A stretch of DNA of 64,000 bases from Brevibacillus laterosporus (GCA_007833815.1 CP033464.1:3776001-3840000); one strand, 5' to 3'. Numbered from the stretch's first letter, positions 43,849 to 52,527 are shown. Notes: generated by a model from the letters alone, not told the origin. Numbers and translations: made by a program.

Positions 43849-44194
43849 AGTGAAATACCTCCTGCTTAAAAGTTTCTACATCTCTTCTGGTACCGCTCAA
43901 TTCAAATTTCATTACTAATGGCACATTGTATTGTTCGGCAATTTGGTCAGCTGCTAGTCCATAGCGAGTTCCCCAATTCATGTTCCCGCTAGTTGCAACT
44001 CCCTTCATCCATTGAGAATGTTGAGATAGGAATTGTTGTGTCGTTTCAGGAACTTGTCCAAATCCCGTTGTATAAGTAATCAGAATGAAAGGTTCGTTTA
44101 TGACGACATCATCGGAAATTTGTATACAGCGAAAATCTAGTTTTTGGACGAAGCGTTTCACATTCCCTGTTTTGGAATCATATACGATCAGCAT
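43769..44194 (-). CDS. nrdI: NrdI flavodoxin-like protein
   Basis: Flavodoxin-like FMN protein that supplies the oxidant for NrdF cofactor assembly. 141 residues from the ATG at 44192-44194 (a TTG directly precedes it), with GGGGGG 7 nt upstream. FMN-binding features: YDSKTGNVKRF at the N terminus, TYTTGFGQVPETTQQFL, and the SGNMNWGTRYGLAAD loop. First gene after the riboswitch; its end overlaps nrdE by 80 nt. Confidence 0.94.
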   Translation of the reverse strand: MLIVYDSKTGNVKRFVQKLDFRCIQISDDVVINEPFILITYTTGFGQVPETTQQFLSQHSQWMKGVATSGNMNWGTRYGLAADQIAEQYNVPLVMKFELSGTRRDVETFKQEVFHFVHATTTMDHVEQRNYGEERREISVS

Positions 44195-44274
44195 CAATGT
44201 ACCCCCCTTTCATGTATAAAGGACATATGATGGTAATAGGCTGACTGCTGATAATTGCCACTTTTTGCCAATAT

Positions 44275-44308
44275 AAAAAGCTCATCCCTTCATGGGTGAG
44301 CTCTAAAA
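44275..44308 (-). terminator. Riboswitch expression platform: terminator before nrdI
   Basis: AGCTCA...CCC (44279-44288) pairs with GGGTGAGCT (44294-44302) around a short loop; on the minus strand the stem runs into TTTTT. It sits between the cobalamin aptamer and nrdI, so ligand binding can be read out as premature termination. Confidence 0.8.
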
Positions 44309-44379
44309 CGGCACAACAAAAGAAAAAATAGCAAACTAAAGAACCGCTACTATTTAATCCCCGTACCGTTTCAACTTCC

Positions 44380-44582
44380 CATTCCCCGAAGATGTGAAAC
44401 TAAGAGAATGGGCAGGTCTACTGACTTGTGTTTCACTTTACTTTGAGCCCTTCCCATATAAGTTGCCTGAAAGACATGCCTATACAGTGGTATGCTCATT
44501 TCATCCACACTTACAGTTGCGGGGACAGCTCTGGAATTACACCAGATTCCCTATTAAGTCGCAAAATGACACCTAATTCTCG
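44380..44582 (-). ncRNA. Cobalamin (adenosylcobalamin) riboswitch upstream of nrdIEF
   Basis: On the minus strand the conserved core is plain: GGGAATCTGGTG, AATTCCAGAGCTGTCCCCGC followed by AACTGTAAG, then a CCACTG-containing arm and AGTCAGTAGACCTGCC. These match the family-defining blocks of B12 riboswitches. The edges are approximate. With the terminator at 44275-44308 this forms a transcription-off switch for the B12-independent ribonucleotide reductase. Control of B12-independent reductases by B12 riboswitches is known from Streptomyces. Confidence 0.95.
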
Positions 44583-44630
44583 GCAGCAAAGTAACTTTTA
44601 TCAGTATGTAGTATATTAAATTCATATAAG

Positions 44631-44644
44631 ACACTAAATGTAGT
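44631..44644. promoter_or_regulatory. Possible NrdR box
   Basis: ACACTAAATGTAGT resembles the NrdR-box palindrome (ACACTATATATAGTGT-like), about 50 nt before the riboswitch aptamer. A weaker similar stretch, AGTATGTAGTATATT, lies at 44612-44626. Tandem boxes are usual for nrd promoters; the call is tentative. Confidence 0.35.
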
Positions 44645-44865
44645 CTTGTCACCTAGCATACAATGTTTCTATCAAAAGAGCAAGACGCAAAGTGCCTACA
44701 AACAAAAAATAAAATCCGATCACCCCACAGCAGACAACTAGGTATATTACTAGCAAAATTAGTAACTCTATACCTTTTTCTATTCAATAAAATGATGGTT
44801 CTCGCGTATATTCTACAACTTTGCAAAAGGTTTTATTATAAAACGACACAAAAATAGAATATAGC

Positions 44866-44894
44866 TTGTTAAATAAGAACAAGCGTTCTATAAT
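44866..44894 (+). promoter_or_regulatory. xerS promoter with embedded LexA-type (SOS) box
   Basis: TTGTTA (44866-44871) and TATAAT (44889-44894) at 17-bp spacing. AGAACAAGCGTTCT (44876-44889) fills the spacer and matches the Gram-positive LexA consensus CGAACRNRYGTTYC at 12 of 14 positions, with both GAAC and GTTC half-sites perfect. Bound LexA would block the promoter. A second overlapping inverted repeat, GCTTGTT/AACAAGC (44864-44884), is also present. The rest of 44583-44963 holds no gene I can support. Confidence 0.65.
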
Positions 44895-44963
44895 AAGATA
44901 TACCCATGTATGAGGACAAAGTGATTTTATAACGATGAAACAACGGATAAGGTGGTCTTTCTC

Positions 44964-46085
44964 ATGTCTGTAACAAAACAACGGGATACCGTACAATTAA
45001 TTGAAAGAATCCCTTCTTTTCCTTGGTATGTAGAAAAATATGTCGACCATAAAAGATCGAAACGCGCTTCTGTCTCTACTCTACTCGGTTATCTGCGCGA
45101 TTTTGAGTTCTTTTTTCGCTGGCTTATGGCAGAGGGTCTCTCCAAAGCCCCACAGATGAACGACATTGCCCTCAATGAGTTAGAGAGTTTGCGTAAAGAA
45201 ACAGTAGAATCCTATCTCCTCTACTTACAGGATTCTCATCTATTTGAGCGTTCATTGTTGTTAACAAAGCCGACCAAAAGCGCTAAAAAAGAATATAGCG
45301 ATTTGACAATATCTCGCAAGCTGTCTAGTTTAAAGTCTCTTTTTTACTATCTATCTGCGCTCTCAGAAGATGAACATGGTGAATCATATTTAAAGCGTAA
45401 CGTGATGGCAAAAATTGAGTTACATGTGGAAGAGGTTACACCACTCGCTCGTGCAAATGCTATCCGTTCCAAAATATTAGTAGATGACGAAATACAGAAG
45501 TTCGTTGATTTTGTCTACCATGGATACTTGCAGTATTGTGATACCAAGAAAAAATTAAATTTTCATTACCGGAATCGCGATCGAGATGTAGCTATTATCG
45601 CGCTAGTCCTTTCAGGAGGATTTCGTGTATCGGAAATAGTAAATTTAAACCTCCAAAACGTGGTACTCGAGAAAAATCAGGTCTTGATGATTCGAAAAGG
45701 AAAAAAAGAGGACGCCCCCTTCTTCAGTGATTGGGGAAAGGAATATTTGCTTCGTTATATGAACACACGTCAGAAATATCAACCTCCTGCTAGTGAGGAT
45801 GCTTTATTTCTAACGATATCGCCCACAAAGCCAATCGGTCACCGTATTGATTTACGCTCCGTTCAGAAACTAGTAAAAAAATATGGAAATGCTTTTGGAA
45901 TGCCAGACATTTCTGTCCATAAGTTACGCCATAGCTTTGCTACCCAATTTTTGCGTCTAAACCCTGATCCCCATCAACTTCAAGCTCAATTGGGCCATTC
46001 AAAAATAGATACCACGATGCAGTATGCGCATGTTCTTGATGATGCTTTGAGTAAAGCAGTAAATCGAACGACTAGTAAATTATAA
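44964..46085 (+). CDS. xerS: Tyrosine recombinase, XerS-like
   Basis: 373 residues; the second in-frame ATG (44964) is chosen because GGTGG lies at proper distance, unlike for the ATG at 44952. N-terminal SAM-like DNA-binding domain (about 15-165) and C-terminal catalytic domain with all expected residues: Arg in GGFRVSE, Lys in IRKGKKED, His/Arg in HKLRHSF, His in LGHSKIDTT and nucleophile Tyr in MQYAHV. Length and N-terminal sequence resemble the single-recombinase XerS type that resolves chromosome dimers in some Firmicutes, not a phage integrase; no prophage genes are near. Its promoter carries a LexA-type box, suggesting induction on DNA damage. No dif site was identified by eye. Confidence 0.9.
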   Translation: MSVTKQRDTVQLIERIPSFPWYVEKYVDHKRSKRASVSTLLGYLRDFEFFFRWLMAEGLSKAPQMNDIALNELESLRKETVESYLLYLQDSHLFERSLLLTKPTKSAKKEYSDLTISRKLSSLKSLFYYLSALSEDEHGESYLKRNVMAKIELHVEEVTPLARANAIRSKILVDDEIQKFVDFVYHGYLQYCDTKKKLNFHYRNRDRDVAIIALVLSGGFRVSEIVNLNLQNVVLEKNQVLMIRKGKKEDAPFFSDWGKEYLLRYMNTRQKYQPPASEDALFLTISPTKPIGHRIDLRSVQKLVKKYGNAFGMPDISVHKLRHSFATQFLRLNPDPHQLQAQLGHSKIDTTMQYAHVLDDALSKAVNRTTSKL

Positions 46086-46142
46086 AGAAAAGACCTTCTC
46101 CTCGTGTGACAAGCCTACAAGCCATATTCACTCCGATCATAC

Positions 46143-46186
46143 AAAAAAGCAAGCAACATTCTTCGAATAATGTTGCTTGCTTTGCT
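46143..46186. terminator. Bidirectional terminator between xerS and the ABC-F gene
   Basis: Perfect 12-bp stem GCAAGCAACATT (46149-46160) / AATGTTGCTTGC (46169-46180), 8-nt loop. On the minus strand it runs into TTTTTT; on the plus strand into TTTGCTT. It serves two converging genes. Confidence 0.85.
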
Positions 46187-46204
46187 TACAATCATGGGTT
46201 CAAT

Positions 46205-48301
46205 CTATTCCTCTTCTTGCATTGCGTACCAATTTTCATAAAGCTGTTTGATCTCTAGTTCTTGTTCCGTTATCAGATTCTGATAGCGAATGAGTTGTAC
46301 ATAGTCGTCCTTAACTAGCTCCATCTCTTGCTGCCATTGCTCACATTGCTCTTCTTTCTGAGCGATCTCTGTTTCTAATTGTTGAAGCTTAAACGAATTC
46401 ATTTTTGTCACTCTGTGTTTAGTAAGGGGTTTTGTTTGTGCCAGACTTTTACTCTCTGTTTGGATAGTAGATTTCCCAATTTTTACAGATTCAACATGAG
46501 TATGAGCTGCTTGTTTTACTTGATGTATCTGTTTTTCTGACTCTATCTTGTTCCCCTGTTGTGACTGATAATTACGATTTGGCTCTTCAATCTGCAATCG
46601 CTTTAAGCATGTACTTTTCTGCTTGTCGTTTCCCATTTTATTATTTTCATACAACTGTTGTTTTTTACGCTTTTCTCTTGCTTCTTCATAGGTTCCTTCA
46701 TAATGTATCAGTTGTTGGTTATCAATCCAGTAGACACCTTCTACCATCTTCTGTAAGAAATATCGATCATGAGACACGATTAAGAGCGATCCTTTGTAAT
46801 GAAGTAAGGCTTCTTCCAACGTCTCTCGGGCTTCGATATCTAAATGGTTAGTTGGCTCATCTAGTATAAATAGATTAATGTCTTGATTCATTAATTGAGC
46901 CAACCGCAGTCGCATCCGTTCTCCTCCACTTAGCTGACCCACTCGTTTAAACACATGCTCTCCATAGAACAAAAAACGAGCCAGCATATGTCTAGCTTGA
47001 GCTTCTGTCACAATGGCGGCTTCCCTAAAGGCATCAATGACACGTCGGCTAGGGTCTCCTTCCAGTGCCTGTTGAGATAAATACCCAACCTTTACTTGGC
47101 TCCCTAGCATTACACGACCTGCATCTGGCTCTACCTCTCCTAGTACCATTTTAATGAATGTGGATTTGCCACTACCATTGGAACCAAGCAGTGCTTTCCG
47201 TTCACCATACCGTAGGGAGAAATTCGCTTCTTGTAATAAACAAACTTTCCCGAAAGCTTTTGTCACATTATTAATTTGTATGACATCCCGACCGCTTCGG
47301 TCTGTTTTTTGAAAATACAAATCCATCTTGTCTGCTTCCAGACGTGGACGTTCGATTTTCTCCATTCGTTCCAATGCCTTTTCCATACTTTTGGCCCGAC
47401 GATGAAAAGAATCATTGGGAGGATTAGCTTGATTTCCCCATTCACGTAATCGTTTAATTGCTTCTTTCATTTTCTTGATTTTCTTTTGTTGTTCTTGATA
47501 ATCAGCGAATTGTCGTAATACACGTTCCTCTTTTTCTTTCACAAAAACACTGTAATTACCTTGATAGGTTTGCAATTCACCACTATCTACTTCCCATATA
47601 CTCGTAGCCACTGCATCCAAAAAGTAGCGGTCATGAGAGATTAGCAAAATCGTACCTGGATATTCACGTAAAAATTGCTCTAACCACTCCATTGATTCCA
47701 CATCGAGATGGTTAGTAGGCTCATCTAAGAGGAGTACATCACTTTTTTCACATAAAATTTTAGCCAAGCCAATTTTCGTCTTTTCTCCTCCACTTAACTG
47801 CGAGAAGGGAGTGTCAAGTAACGAAGATGACAACCGAAGACCATCTACTACCATTTGAATCCTAGCTTCCACCATATATCCGTCTAGTTGCTCAAAGGTA
47901 TCCTGCAAGCGTTGATAGCGAAATAATAATTTGTTCTGTTCTTCTGTCGATAATTTTTGATACTCATCTATATTTGACATGAGTTGTTGGCACGATTGTA
48001 TGGACCACTCTATTTCTTGCACCTTAGAAAAAGCACTTTGTATCACATTGCGCCCTGTCCATTCCCTTGGGTACACAGGCTGCTGTGGTAAATAAGCAAA
48101 TGTGGCATCTTTAGCTCGAAAAATAGAGCCTGAATCTGGGGTATCTAGCCCTAGTAACAAGGTGCAAAGTGTGCTTTTTCCAGCTCCATTTGGCCCAACA
48201 ATTCCTATACGTGACATTTGATTTACCTCGCAAGAAATTTCAGTTAAAACCAAATTGGCTCCGAATGATTTTGAAATAGAATTAGCAGCTAGAACGATCA
48301 T
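46205..48301 (-). CDS. ABC-F ATPase (ribosome-acting, antibiotic-protection-like)
   Basis: 698 residues, ATG behind AAGGAGG. Two nucleotide-binding domains without membrane segments: Walker A GPNGAGKST (36-44) and GSNGSGKST (about 378), signatures LSGGEKTKIGL and LSGGERMRLRL, Walker B followed by DEPTNHLD in both. The linker (about 265-345) is charged and helical, as in ABC-F factors that reach the peptidyl transferase centre. The C-terminal extension of about 150 residues is long and Gln/Lys/Glu-rich, ending in a coiled coil. ABC-F proteins act on ribosomes either in housekeeping translation or in resistance to macrolide, lincosamide or pleuromutilin drugs; which applies here cannot be told from motifs. 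The leader carries a terminator hairpin, a layout common for drug-induced ABC-F genes. Confidence 0.9.
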   Translation of the reverse strand: MIVLAANSISKSFGANLVLTEISCEVNQMSRIGIVGPNGAGKSTLCTLLLGLDTPDSGSIFRAKDATFAYLPQQPVYPREWTGRNVIQSAFSKVQEIEWSIQSCQQLMSNIDEYQKLSTEEQNKLLFRYQRLQDTFEQLDGYMVEARIQMVVDGLRLSSSLLDTPFSQLSGGEKTKIGLAKILCEKSDVLLLDEPTNHLDVESMEWLEQFLREYPGTILLISHDRYFLDAVATSIWEVDSGELQTYQGNYSVFVKEKEERVLRQFADYQEQQKKIKKMKEAIKRLREWGNQANPPNDSFHRRAKSMEKALERMEKIERPRLEADKMDLYFQKTDRSGRDVIQINNVTKAFGKVCLLQEANFSLRYGERKALLGSNGSGKSTFIKMVLGEVEPDAGRVMLGSQVKVGYLSQQALEGDPSRRVIDAFREAAIVTEAQARHMLARFLFYGEHVFKRVGQLSGGERMRLRLAQLMNQDINLFILDEPTNHLDIEARETLEEALLHYKGSLLIVSHDRYFLQKMVEGVYWIDNQQLIHYEGTYEEAREKRKKQQLYENNKMGNDKQKSTCLKRLQIEEPNRNYQSQQGNKIESEKQIHQVKQAAHTHVESVKIGKSTIQTESKSLAQTKPLTKHRVTKMNSFKLQQLETEIAQKEEQCEQWQQEMELVKDDYVQLIRYQNLITEQELEIKQLYENWYAMQEEE

Positions 48302-48407
48302 GATCTATTTCCTCCTTGGAAATCGGCCCCCACAAACGTTACACAAGCGAATACAAGCCTCTTGGATCATCCCATACATGATTATAACTGGTGCGTTTTA
48401 CCAGTAC

Positions 48408-48437
48408 AAAAAACCACAGGCACCTACCACCTGTGGC
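48408..48437 (-). terminator. Terminator/attenuator in the ABC-F leader
   Basis: GCCACAGG...CCTGTGG stem followed by TTTTTTG on the minus strand, about 105 nt before the ABC-F start and 54 nt after the end of a small open frame. It may terminate that small gene, act as an attenuator for the ABC-F gene, or both. Confidence 0.75.
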
Positions 48438-48490
48438 ATCTTTTCCTCTTAATGTAATTCGATCATCATGATCGAAAAATGGAAGGGAGG

Positions 48491-48634
48491 TTATGCATGC
48501 AAGGTACGCGTTAATGGAAACCGTTCGTATTTGTTAGTAGAGTTAAAAATGGACAGACTTCTCCCGTTGTTGACGAAATCATGTGTTTGACTGGACATTT
48601 CTACCACAAACCACGCTTGAACAGTTCCTGACAT
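48491..48634 (-). CDS. Small protein or leader peptide, 47 residues
   Basis: ATG at 48632-48634 directly follows a near-perfect AAAGGAGGTGCAGGTAC ribosome binding site; the product starts MSGTVQAWFVVEMSSQTHDF and ends TRTLHA. No family recognised, no signal peptide. It lies between the EcsC gene and the ABC-F attenuator on the same strand. It could be an independent small protein or a regulatory leader whose translation influences the downstream terminator. Confidence 0.55.
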   Translation of the reverse strand: MSGTVQAWFVVEMSSQTHDFVNNGRSLSIFNSTNKYERFPLTRTLHA

Positions 48635-48712
48635 GTACCTGCACCTCCTTTTGCAAACTTTTCCATAGTATAGCGTCTGGTCTATAAATTGTAAAGCATC
48701 TTTTTCCAACCG

Positions 48713-49537
48713 TTACTCCATTACGCTTTGGGGATCAATCATCGCTTTACTTGTGTCTTGTTCTGCTAACCTTTGCAATATTCTCCGCTTCTTGTATAAC
48801 ATCTGACCTGTCATTGCTATGTCAGCAATCTGTGTTCGATTGGTATATGCACCAAAAAACATACCAGCTATTGGGATTAACTGAAATAATTTTTTCCAAG
48901 CCATATTATCCATATATGTCAAACTAACTTCGCGCCAACCTTGTAGCTGAGCTATGACTTCTTGATGTTTTTCTCCTTGATCAAAATAGGCCAGCTCTTC
49001 CAAAATTGCCTTTTTTCCAACAACATCTGCGGAAGTAAATTGTAGACATTTGATAATAAAAACACGCTCTACCTTGTCATGAGGGTCATATCCATAAGTA
49101 AGTGCCATTTCCTGCAACACTTTTAAGGAAAGGCCAATGACAATTGGTATGTCTATCGCAAGTGTAAACATACCGCCAAATCCTGTTGTAGCCCCTTGAA
49201 CCATCGCAACATTAGTGCGCGATTCTGTTAATTGAATGGCTACTTGATCCATTTCTTGTAAGGCTCTAACCTGCACTTGTTCAATCCTATTGGGAGAGTT
49301 GCTAAATCGATTCCAAACATCTTGATTTTTGATAAGGTATTTGCCACCCGTCTGTATATAGGCGCCCATTTCGTTTATCAAATCCCCCACTTTTTCCTTT
49401 AATGCCTTTGGGACAGTGCGATCTAGCCATACAAACGGAAGTCGACCTATTTTCTCCCAGAACCATAAATCCTTTTGATCTTGCTCCCACGTCTCAATGG
49501 TACGTAACTGTTGCTGCAAGTCCTCTATGCTCTCCAT
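48713..49537 (-). CDS. EcsC family protein
   Basis: 274 residues, ATG with AAAGGGTG upstream. The middle (about 85-225) has the EcsC family core: QVRALQEMDQVA, the glycine-rich QGATTGFGGMFTLAIDIPIVIGLSLKVLQEMALTYGYDP stretch (split by about 20 hydrophobic residues) and KCLQFTSADVVGKKAILEEL. A possible hydrophobic hairpin at 205-220 (LFQLIPIAGMFFGAYTN). The family is named after a protein of the Bacillus ecs ABC-transporter operon and its biochemical role is not known. Here it is not next to ecsAB. Confidence 0.85.
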   Translation of the reverse strand: MESIEDLQQQLRTIETWEQDQKDLWFWEKIGRLPFVWLDRTVPKALKEKVGDLINEMGAYIQTGGKYLIKNQDVWNRFSNSPNRIEQVQVRALQEMDQVAIQLTESRTNVAMVQGATTGFGGMFTLAIDIPIVIGLSLKVLQEMALTYGYDPHDKVERVFIIKCLQFTSADVVGKKAILEELAYFDQGEKHQEVIAQLQGWREVSLTYMDNMAWKKLFQLIPIAGMFFGAYTNRTQIADIAMTGQMLYKKRRILQRLAEQDTSKAMIDPQSVME

Positions 49538-49590
49538 GAAATATGCACCCTTTCACAATGCTTGTCCCCCTGCATTTACCATTCATCAGA

Positions 49591-50865
49591 TCAGGTAGCT
49601 AAACGACAAACCGCCTCATACAAATACTCTACACCTATACAAATATCTGATACCTCGGCCCACTCACTGGGATGATGGCTAACCCCATCTTTACAACGAA
49701 CAAATAACATACCCATTTCCGTTACTTCAGACATGATCATCGCGTCATGACCTGCTCCACTAAACATCTCTGGAAACTCCACAGTTCTTTTCAAGCCAAT
49801 TTCACGAAACATCTGTACAAGTTCAGTGGAAGCATCCGCTTGTTTGATCGTTAGTAAATTTTCAATCTGATAATCTAGCCCGCGTCGTAAGGATATTTCT
49901 GAAAGCAAGGCGTCCAAATCGGTCAAAATCTGTAACAACCGTTGATCATCTATATCTCGAATATCAATTGTGAATTCAACAGAACCTGGAATAACATTGC
50001 AAGCACCCGGTTCCAGCCCGAAAGTCCCCACAGTCCCAACGGTAGGTTTACTACTATCAGCACTACATAGTTTTTCCAACCCTACTATTGCTTCGGCTGC
50101 ACCCATCATTGGGTCTTGACGCATGTTCATCGGTACAGTACCAGCATGACCAGACTGGCCAGCCAATTTGATTTTAATCAATTGCACACCCATAATGCTT
50201 GTAACAATCCCTACAGGCTCATTGACTGCTTGCAGGTAGGGACCTTGTTCAATATGTAGCTCTAGATACGCTTTTATATCCTCAGGACTCCGCATATCTG
50301 ATGTTCGTTTTTGAGACGGAAAGCCACATTGCTGTAAAGCCTCTGATCTTGTCACACCTTGCTCGTCACGTCTAACTAAATCTTCTGGAATAAGCTTTCC
50401 CCACATCCCCCTGCTACCAAAAAATCCATCTGAAAAACGAACTCCTTCTTCATCACAGAAGGCAACTACTTCAATAGGATGCTCATGCTGCACGTTATTT
50501 TCGGTCAAGACCTGTACAACCTCAATTCCACCAATGACTCCGACAGTGCCATCGAATCTACCACCGTTAGGAACCGAATCGATATGAGAACCTAGCATTA
50601 CCGCAGGTGCATGAGGATTGATCCCTTCTTTTCTACCAATCAAATTCCCAAAGCAGTCTTGTCGAACATACATTCCTGCTTCTTTCATCCAGCTAGCAAC
50701 CATACTTTGGGCTAACATATCTTCATTTGTCAAAGCTAGTCTAGTAACTCCCTTTTCAGAAGTCCTACCAATTTCGCCTAATTGTCGCAACCTACTGTCA
50801 ATTCTTTGTTCCTTTATCTTTACGTATGAACCCAGATCGGGTTTCTGATTTTTATAGGTATCCAT
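49591..50865 (-). CDS. M20-family amidohydrolase (N-carbamoyl-L-amino acid / allantoate hydrolase type)
   Basis: 424 residues, ATG behind AGAGGAG. Metal-site motifs of the HyuC/AllC/beta-ureidopropionase group: GSHIDSVPNGGRFDGTVG (near 90-107), CDEEGVRF (near 135), the dimer-interface GHAGTVPM (near 218) and SGAGHDAM plus the final HHPSEW. The enzyme should hydrolyse an N-carbamoyl or ureido compound, releasing CO2 and ammonia. Without other purine or pyrimidine catabolic genes nearby, the substrate (carbamoyl amino acid, allantoate or ureidopropionate) is undecided. Monocistronic. Confidence 0.9.
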   Translation of the reverse strand: MDTYKNQKPDLGSYVKIKEQRIDSRLRQLGEIGRTSEKGVTRLALTNEDMLAQSMVASWMKEAGMYVRQDCFGNLIGRKEGINPHAPAVMLGSHIDSVPNGGRFDGTVGVIGGIEVVQVLTENNVQHEHPIEVVAFCDEEGVRFSDGFFGSRGMWGKLIPEDLVRRDEQGVTRSEALQQCGFPSQKRTSDMRSPEDIKAYLELHIEQGPYLQAVNEPVGIVTSIMGVQLIKIKLAGQSGHAGTVPMNMRQDPMMGAAEAIVGLEKLCSADSSKPTVGTVGTFGLEPGACNVIPGSVEFTIDIRDIDDQRLLQILTDLDALLSEISLRRGLDYQIENLLTIKQADASTELVQMFREIGLKRTVEFPEMFSGAGHDAMIMSEVTEMGMLFVRCKDGVSHHPSEWAEVSDICIGVEYLYEAVCRLAT

Positions 50866-51027
50866 AACAACAAATCTCCTCTATCTAGATGGAATGTGTA
50901 TCTTTTGTAGTAGTAATCTGATTATTATTTCATGGAATTGATTTTTTGACTATCTAGAAAAGGCTACTCTCCCTCTTGAAATACCAGGTAAAAGAAAAAA
51001 GACGCTTTGAAATTTCGTCTGCTTAAC

Positions 51028-51059
51028 AAAAAAGCCGATCCCCTTCTGTTACAGGATCG
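51028..51059 (-). terminator. Terminator overlapping the stop codon of a small gene
   Basis: CGATCC (51036-51041) / GGATCG (51054-51059), followed on the minus strand by GCTTTTTTG. The stop codon of the gene ending at 51049 lies in the loop, which supports that gene being real. Confidence 0.75.
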
Positions 51060-51309
51060 ACCCTCTATTAGAAATAAGATATTTTTTCAGCAGCTTATTC
51101 CATTCTACAGACTCAGGATATTCAATTGGAGCTTTTCCATCATTTTTACCGTCTTCTGAGCAAAACATTAGATGCTTATTATCTCCATCCACAATGAATA
51201 GCAAGCTTTTGGCATGCAGGAACGATATTTTTGGTTGCTTGCTCCTATTGGAATTCCACTGCAAGACCTTCCTTTTCCGCCTTGGCAGCTGCTTCATTCC
51301 TTTCATCAA
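51049..51309 (-). CDS. Small uncharacterised protein, possibly frameshifted at the N terminus
   Basis: 86 residues as given; C-terminal part (SLLFIVDGDNKHLMF, then PESVEWNKLLKKYLI) is well formed and a terminator overlaps the stop. The N terminus in this frame is oddly basic (MKQLPRRKRKVLQW). A better start, ATG at 51314-51316 after CGGGGT, opens another frame (MRFDERNEAAAKAEKEGLAV) that hits a stop 23 codons later, at the point where this frame becomes protein-like. Either a one-base frameshift has joined two halves wrongly, or the gene starts inside. No family recognised. Confidence 0.5.
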   Translation of the reverse strand: MMKGMKQLPRRKRKVLQWNSNRSKQPKISFLHAKSLLFIVDGDNKHLMFCSEDGKNDGKAPIEYPESVEWNKLLKKYLISNRGSIL

Positions 51310-51382
51310 AACGCATTACATACCCCGAACTCTCTATAAGTTTATTTGTCAGAGTGACAACAAGTTCCTGCAAACTTTTTTA

Positions 51383-52351
51383 TCAGTAATCCCTCCCTTT
51401 TCCGGAATCCCCCAAGTCGATCAATCCCTCAGGATAGGGTTCAAAAAAGCGTTGTCGTAACAAATACTCTTGTTCATACCTGTAAACCCATGATTTTAAA
51501 AGACTAGTCATACTACTTAATGGCAATTTCCTCTCTCGATACCTACTTAGTAAATGCATAAAGTGTTCCTTTTCCTTCGAGGACAGCTCCTTACTAAAAT
51601 AGCCCATAATATGCTGGCAGACATTAATATTGGAAGTATATCGAGCTGTACGCTTAAACATGTTGGGTAACAGTTTAGCATACTCATCCCAGACCTGCTT
51701 TTCTGTTTTTTTGTCGTGGTTTGCAACGATTTTCCCCAGCTCTTTAGTAAGCTTTTGATTATATGACATAAATAAATACTTGTTTTCAGCATGAAATTGA
51801 ATTAATTTTTGAATAGTAGGCGCCATTTGCATATGGCGAAAATAAGCTTGCGTAAACAGCTTCGTAAAAAAGTGTTCTCTAATGGTAAAATTTTTTAACC
51901 TACCTTCTTCTTCAATAGCGGCATGAGGAAAATATGCTTCCACCTTATTACCAAAAAAACCGGGACCGCTTTCTACGACAGGTGCCCTCTCCCAACCACT
52001 ATATACTTTAACATCTTTTACTCCACAACTTGGCGAACGATTTTTCAAAATAAAACCATCTACTTCCCTCACATTTTGTAAAAAATGATCAGAAAAGGCA
52101 TTCATCTGTGTACTAAGATCTACGCGTGTTGAAGGCTGTACTAGCCGGTGTTGCTCCCCTTCTTTGATGATTCGAATGGTTTCACGTGGAATACCCAGAC
52201 CGATTTCTACCTCAGGACAGATTGGAACAAAAGTGACGTATGGAGTTAAACTTTGCACAGTGATATCAGAAAGAACAGCTCCATTGTAACGACACTCCGC
52301 GAATTCCAGGCATTTACTTACAACAACAATAGGTTTGATAGCTGTCTCCAC
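51383..52351 (-). CDS. DUF523 (TudS-type) - DUF1722 fusion protein
   Basis: 322 residues, GTG start with GGAGGGG upstream. The N-terminal 150 residues are DUF523, whose characterised members are thiouracil desulfidases with a [4Fe-4S] cluster held by three Cys; candidate ligands here are in VSKCLEFAECRYNG, FVPICPEVEIGLGIPRE and LKNRSPSCGVKDV. The C-terminal part (about 190-300) is DUF1722/YbgA, helical, with LIQFHAENKYLFMSYNQ and the later VCQHIMGYF. The fusion is common in bacteria, sometimes near photolyase genes; none is seen here. A role in thiolated-base salvage is inference from the first domain. Confidence 0.85.
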   Translation of the reverse strand: METAIKPIVVVSKCLEFAECRYNGAVLSDITVQSLTPYVTFVPICPEVEIGLGIPRETIRIIKEGEQHRLVQPSTRVDLSTQMNAFSDHFLQNVREVDGFILKNRSPSCGVKDVKVYSGWERAPVVESGPGFFGNKVEAYFPHAAIEEEGRLKNFTIREHFFTKLFTQAYFRHMQMAPTIQKLIQFHAENKYLFMSYNQKLTKELGKIVANHDKKTEKQVWDEYAKLLPNMFKRTARYTSNINVCQHIMGYFSKELSSKEKEHFMHLLSRYRERKLPLSSMTSLLKSWVYRYEQEYLLRQRFFEPYPEGLIDLGDSGKGRDY

Positions 52352-52527
52352 ACTCGCCCCTCCACTTGTTGGTAATCCGCCTTTATTTTATCCATTTTGT
52401 ACCACACTATACGAACAACTTTTTCTTACAAAAGTGTAAGTTGGATGTAAGATAGATGCATTTTCCTGAATCTATAAACCAAGTAGACTGATTTCATCAC
52501 TACTAGAAAAATTTTGGGAGGTACTTC

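Noticed and set aside
44964-46085. Recombinase as a prophage or ICE integrase
   Set aside because: No att-like repeats, tRNA or phage genes nearby; sequence layout fits XerS.
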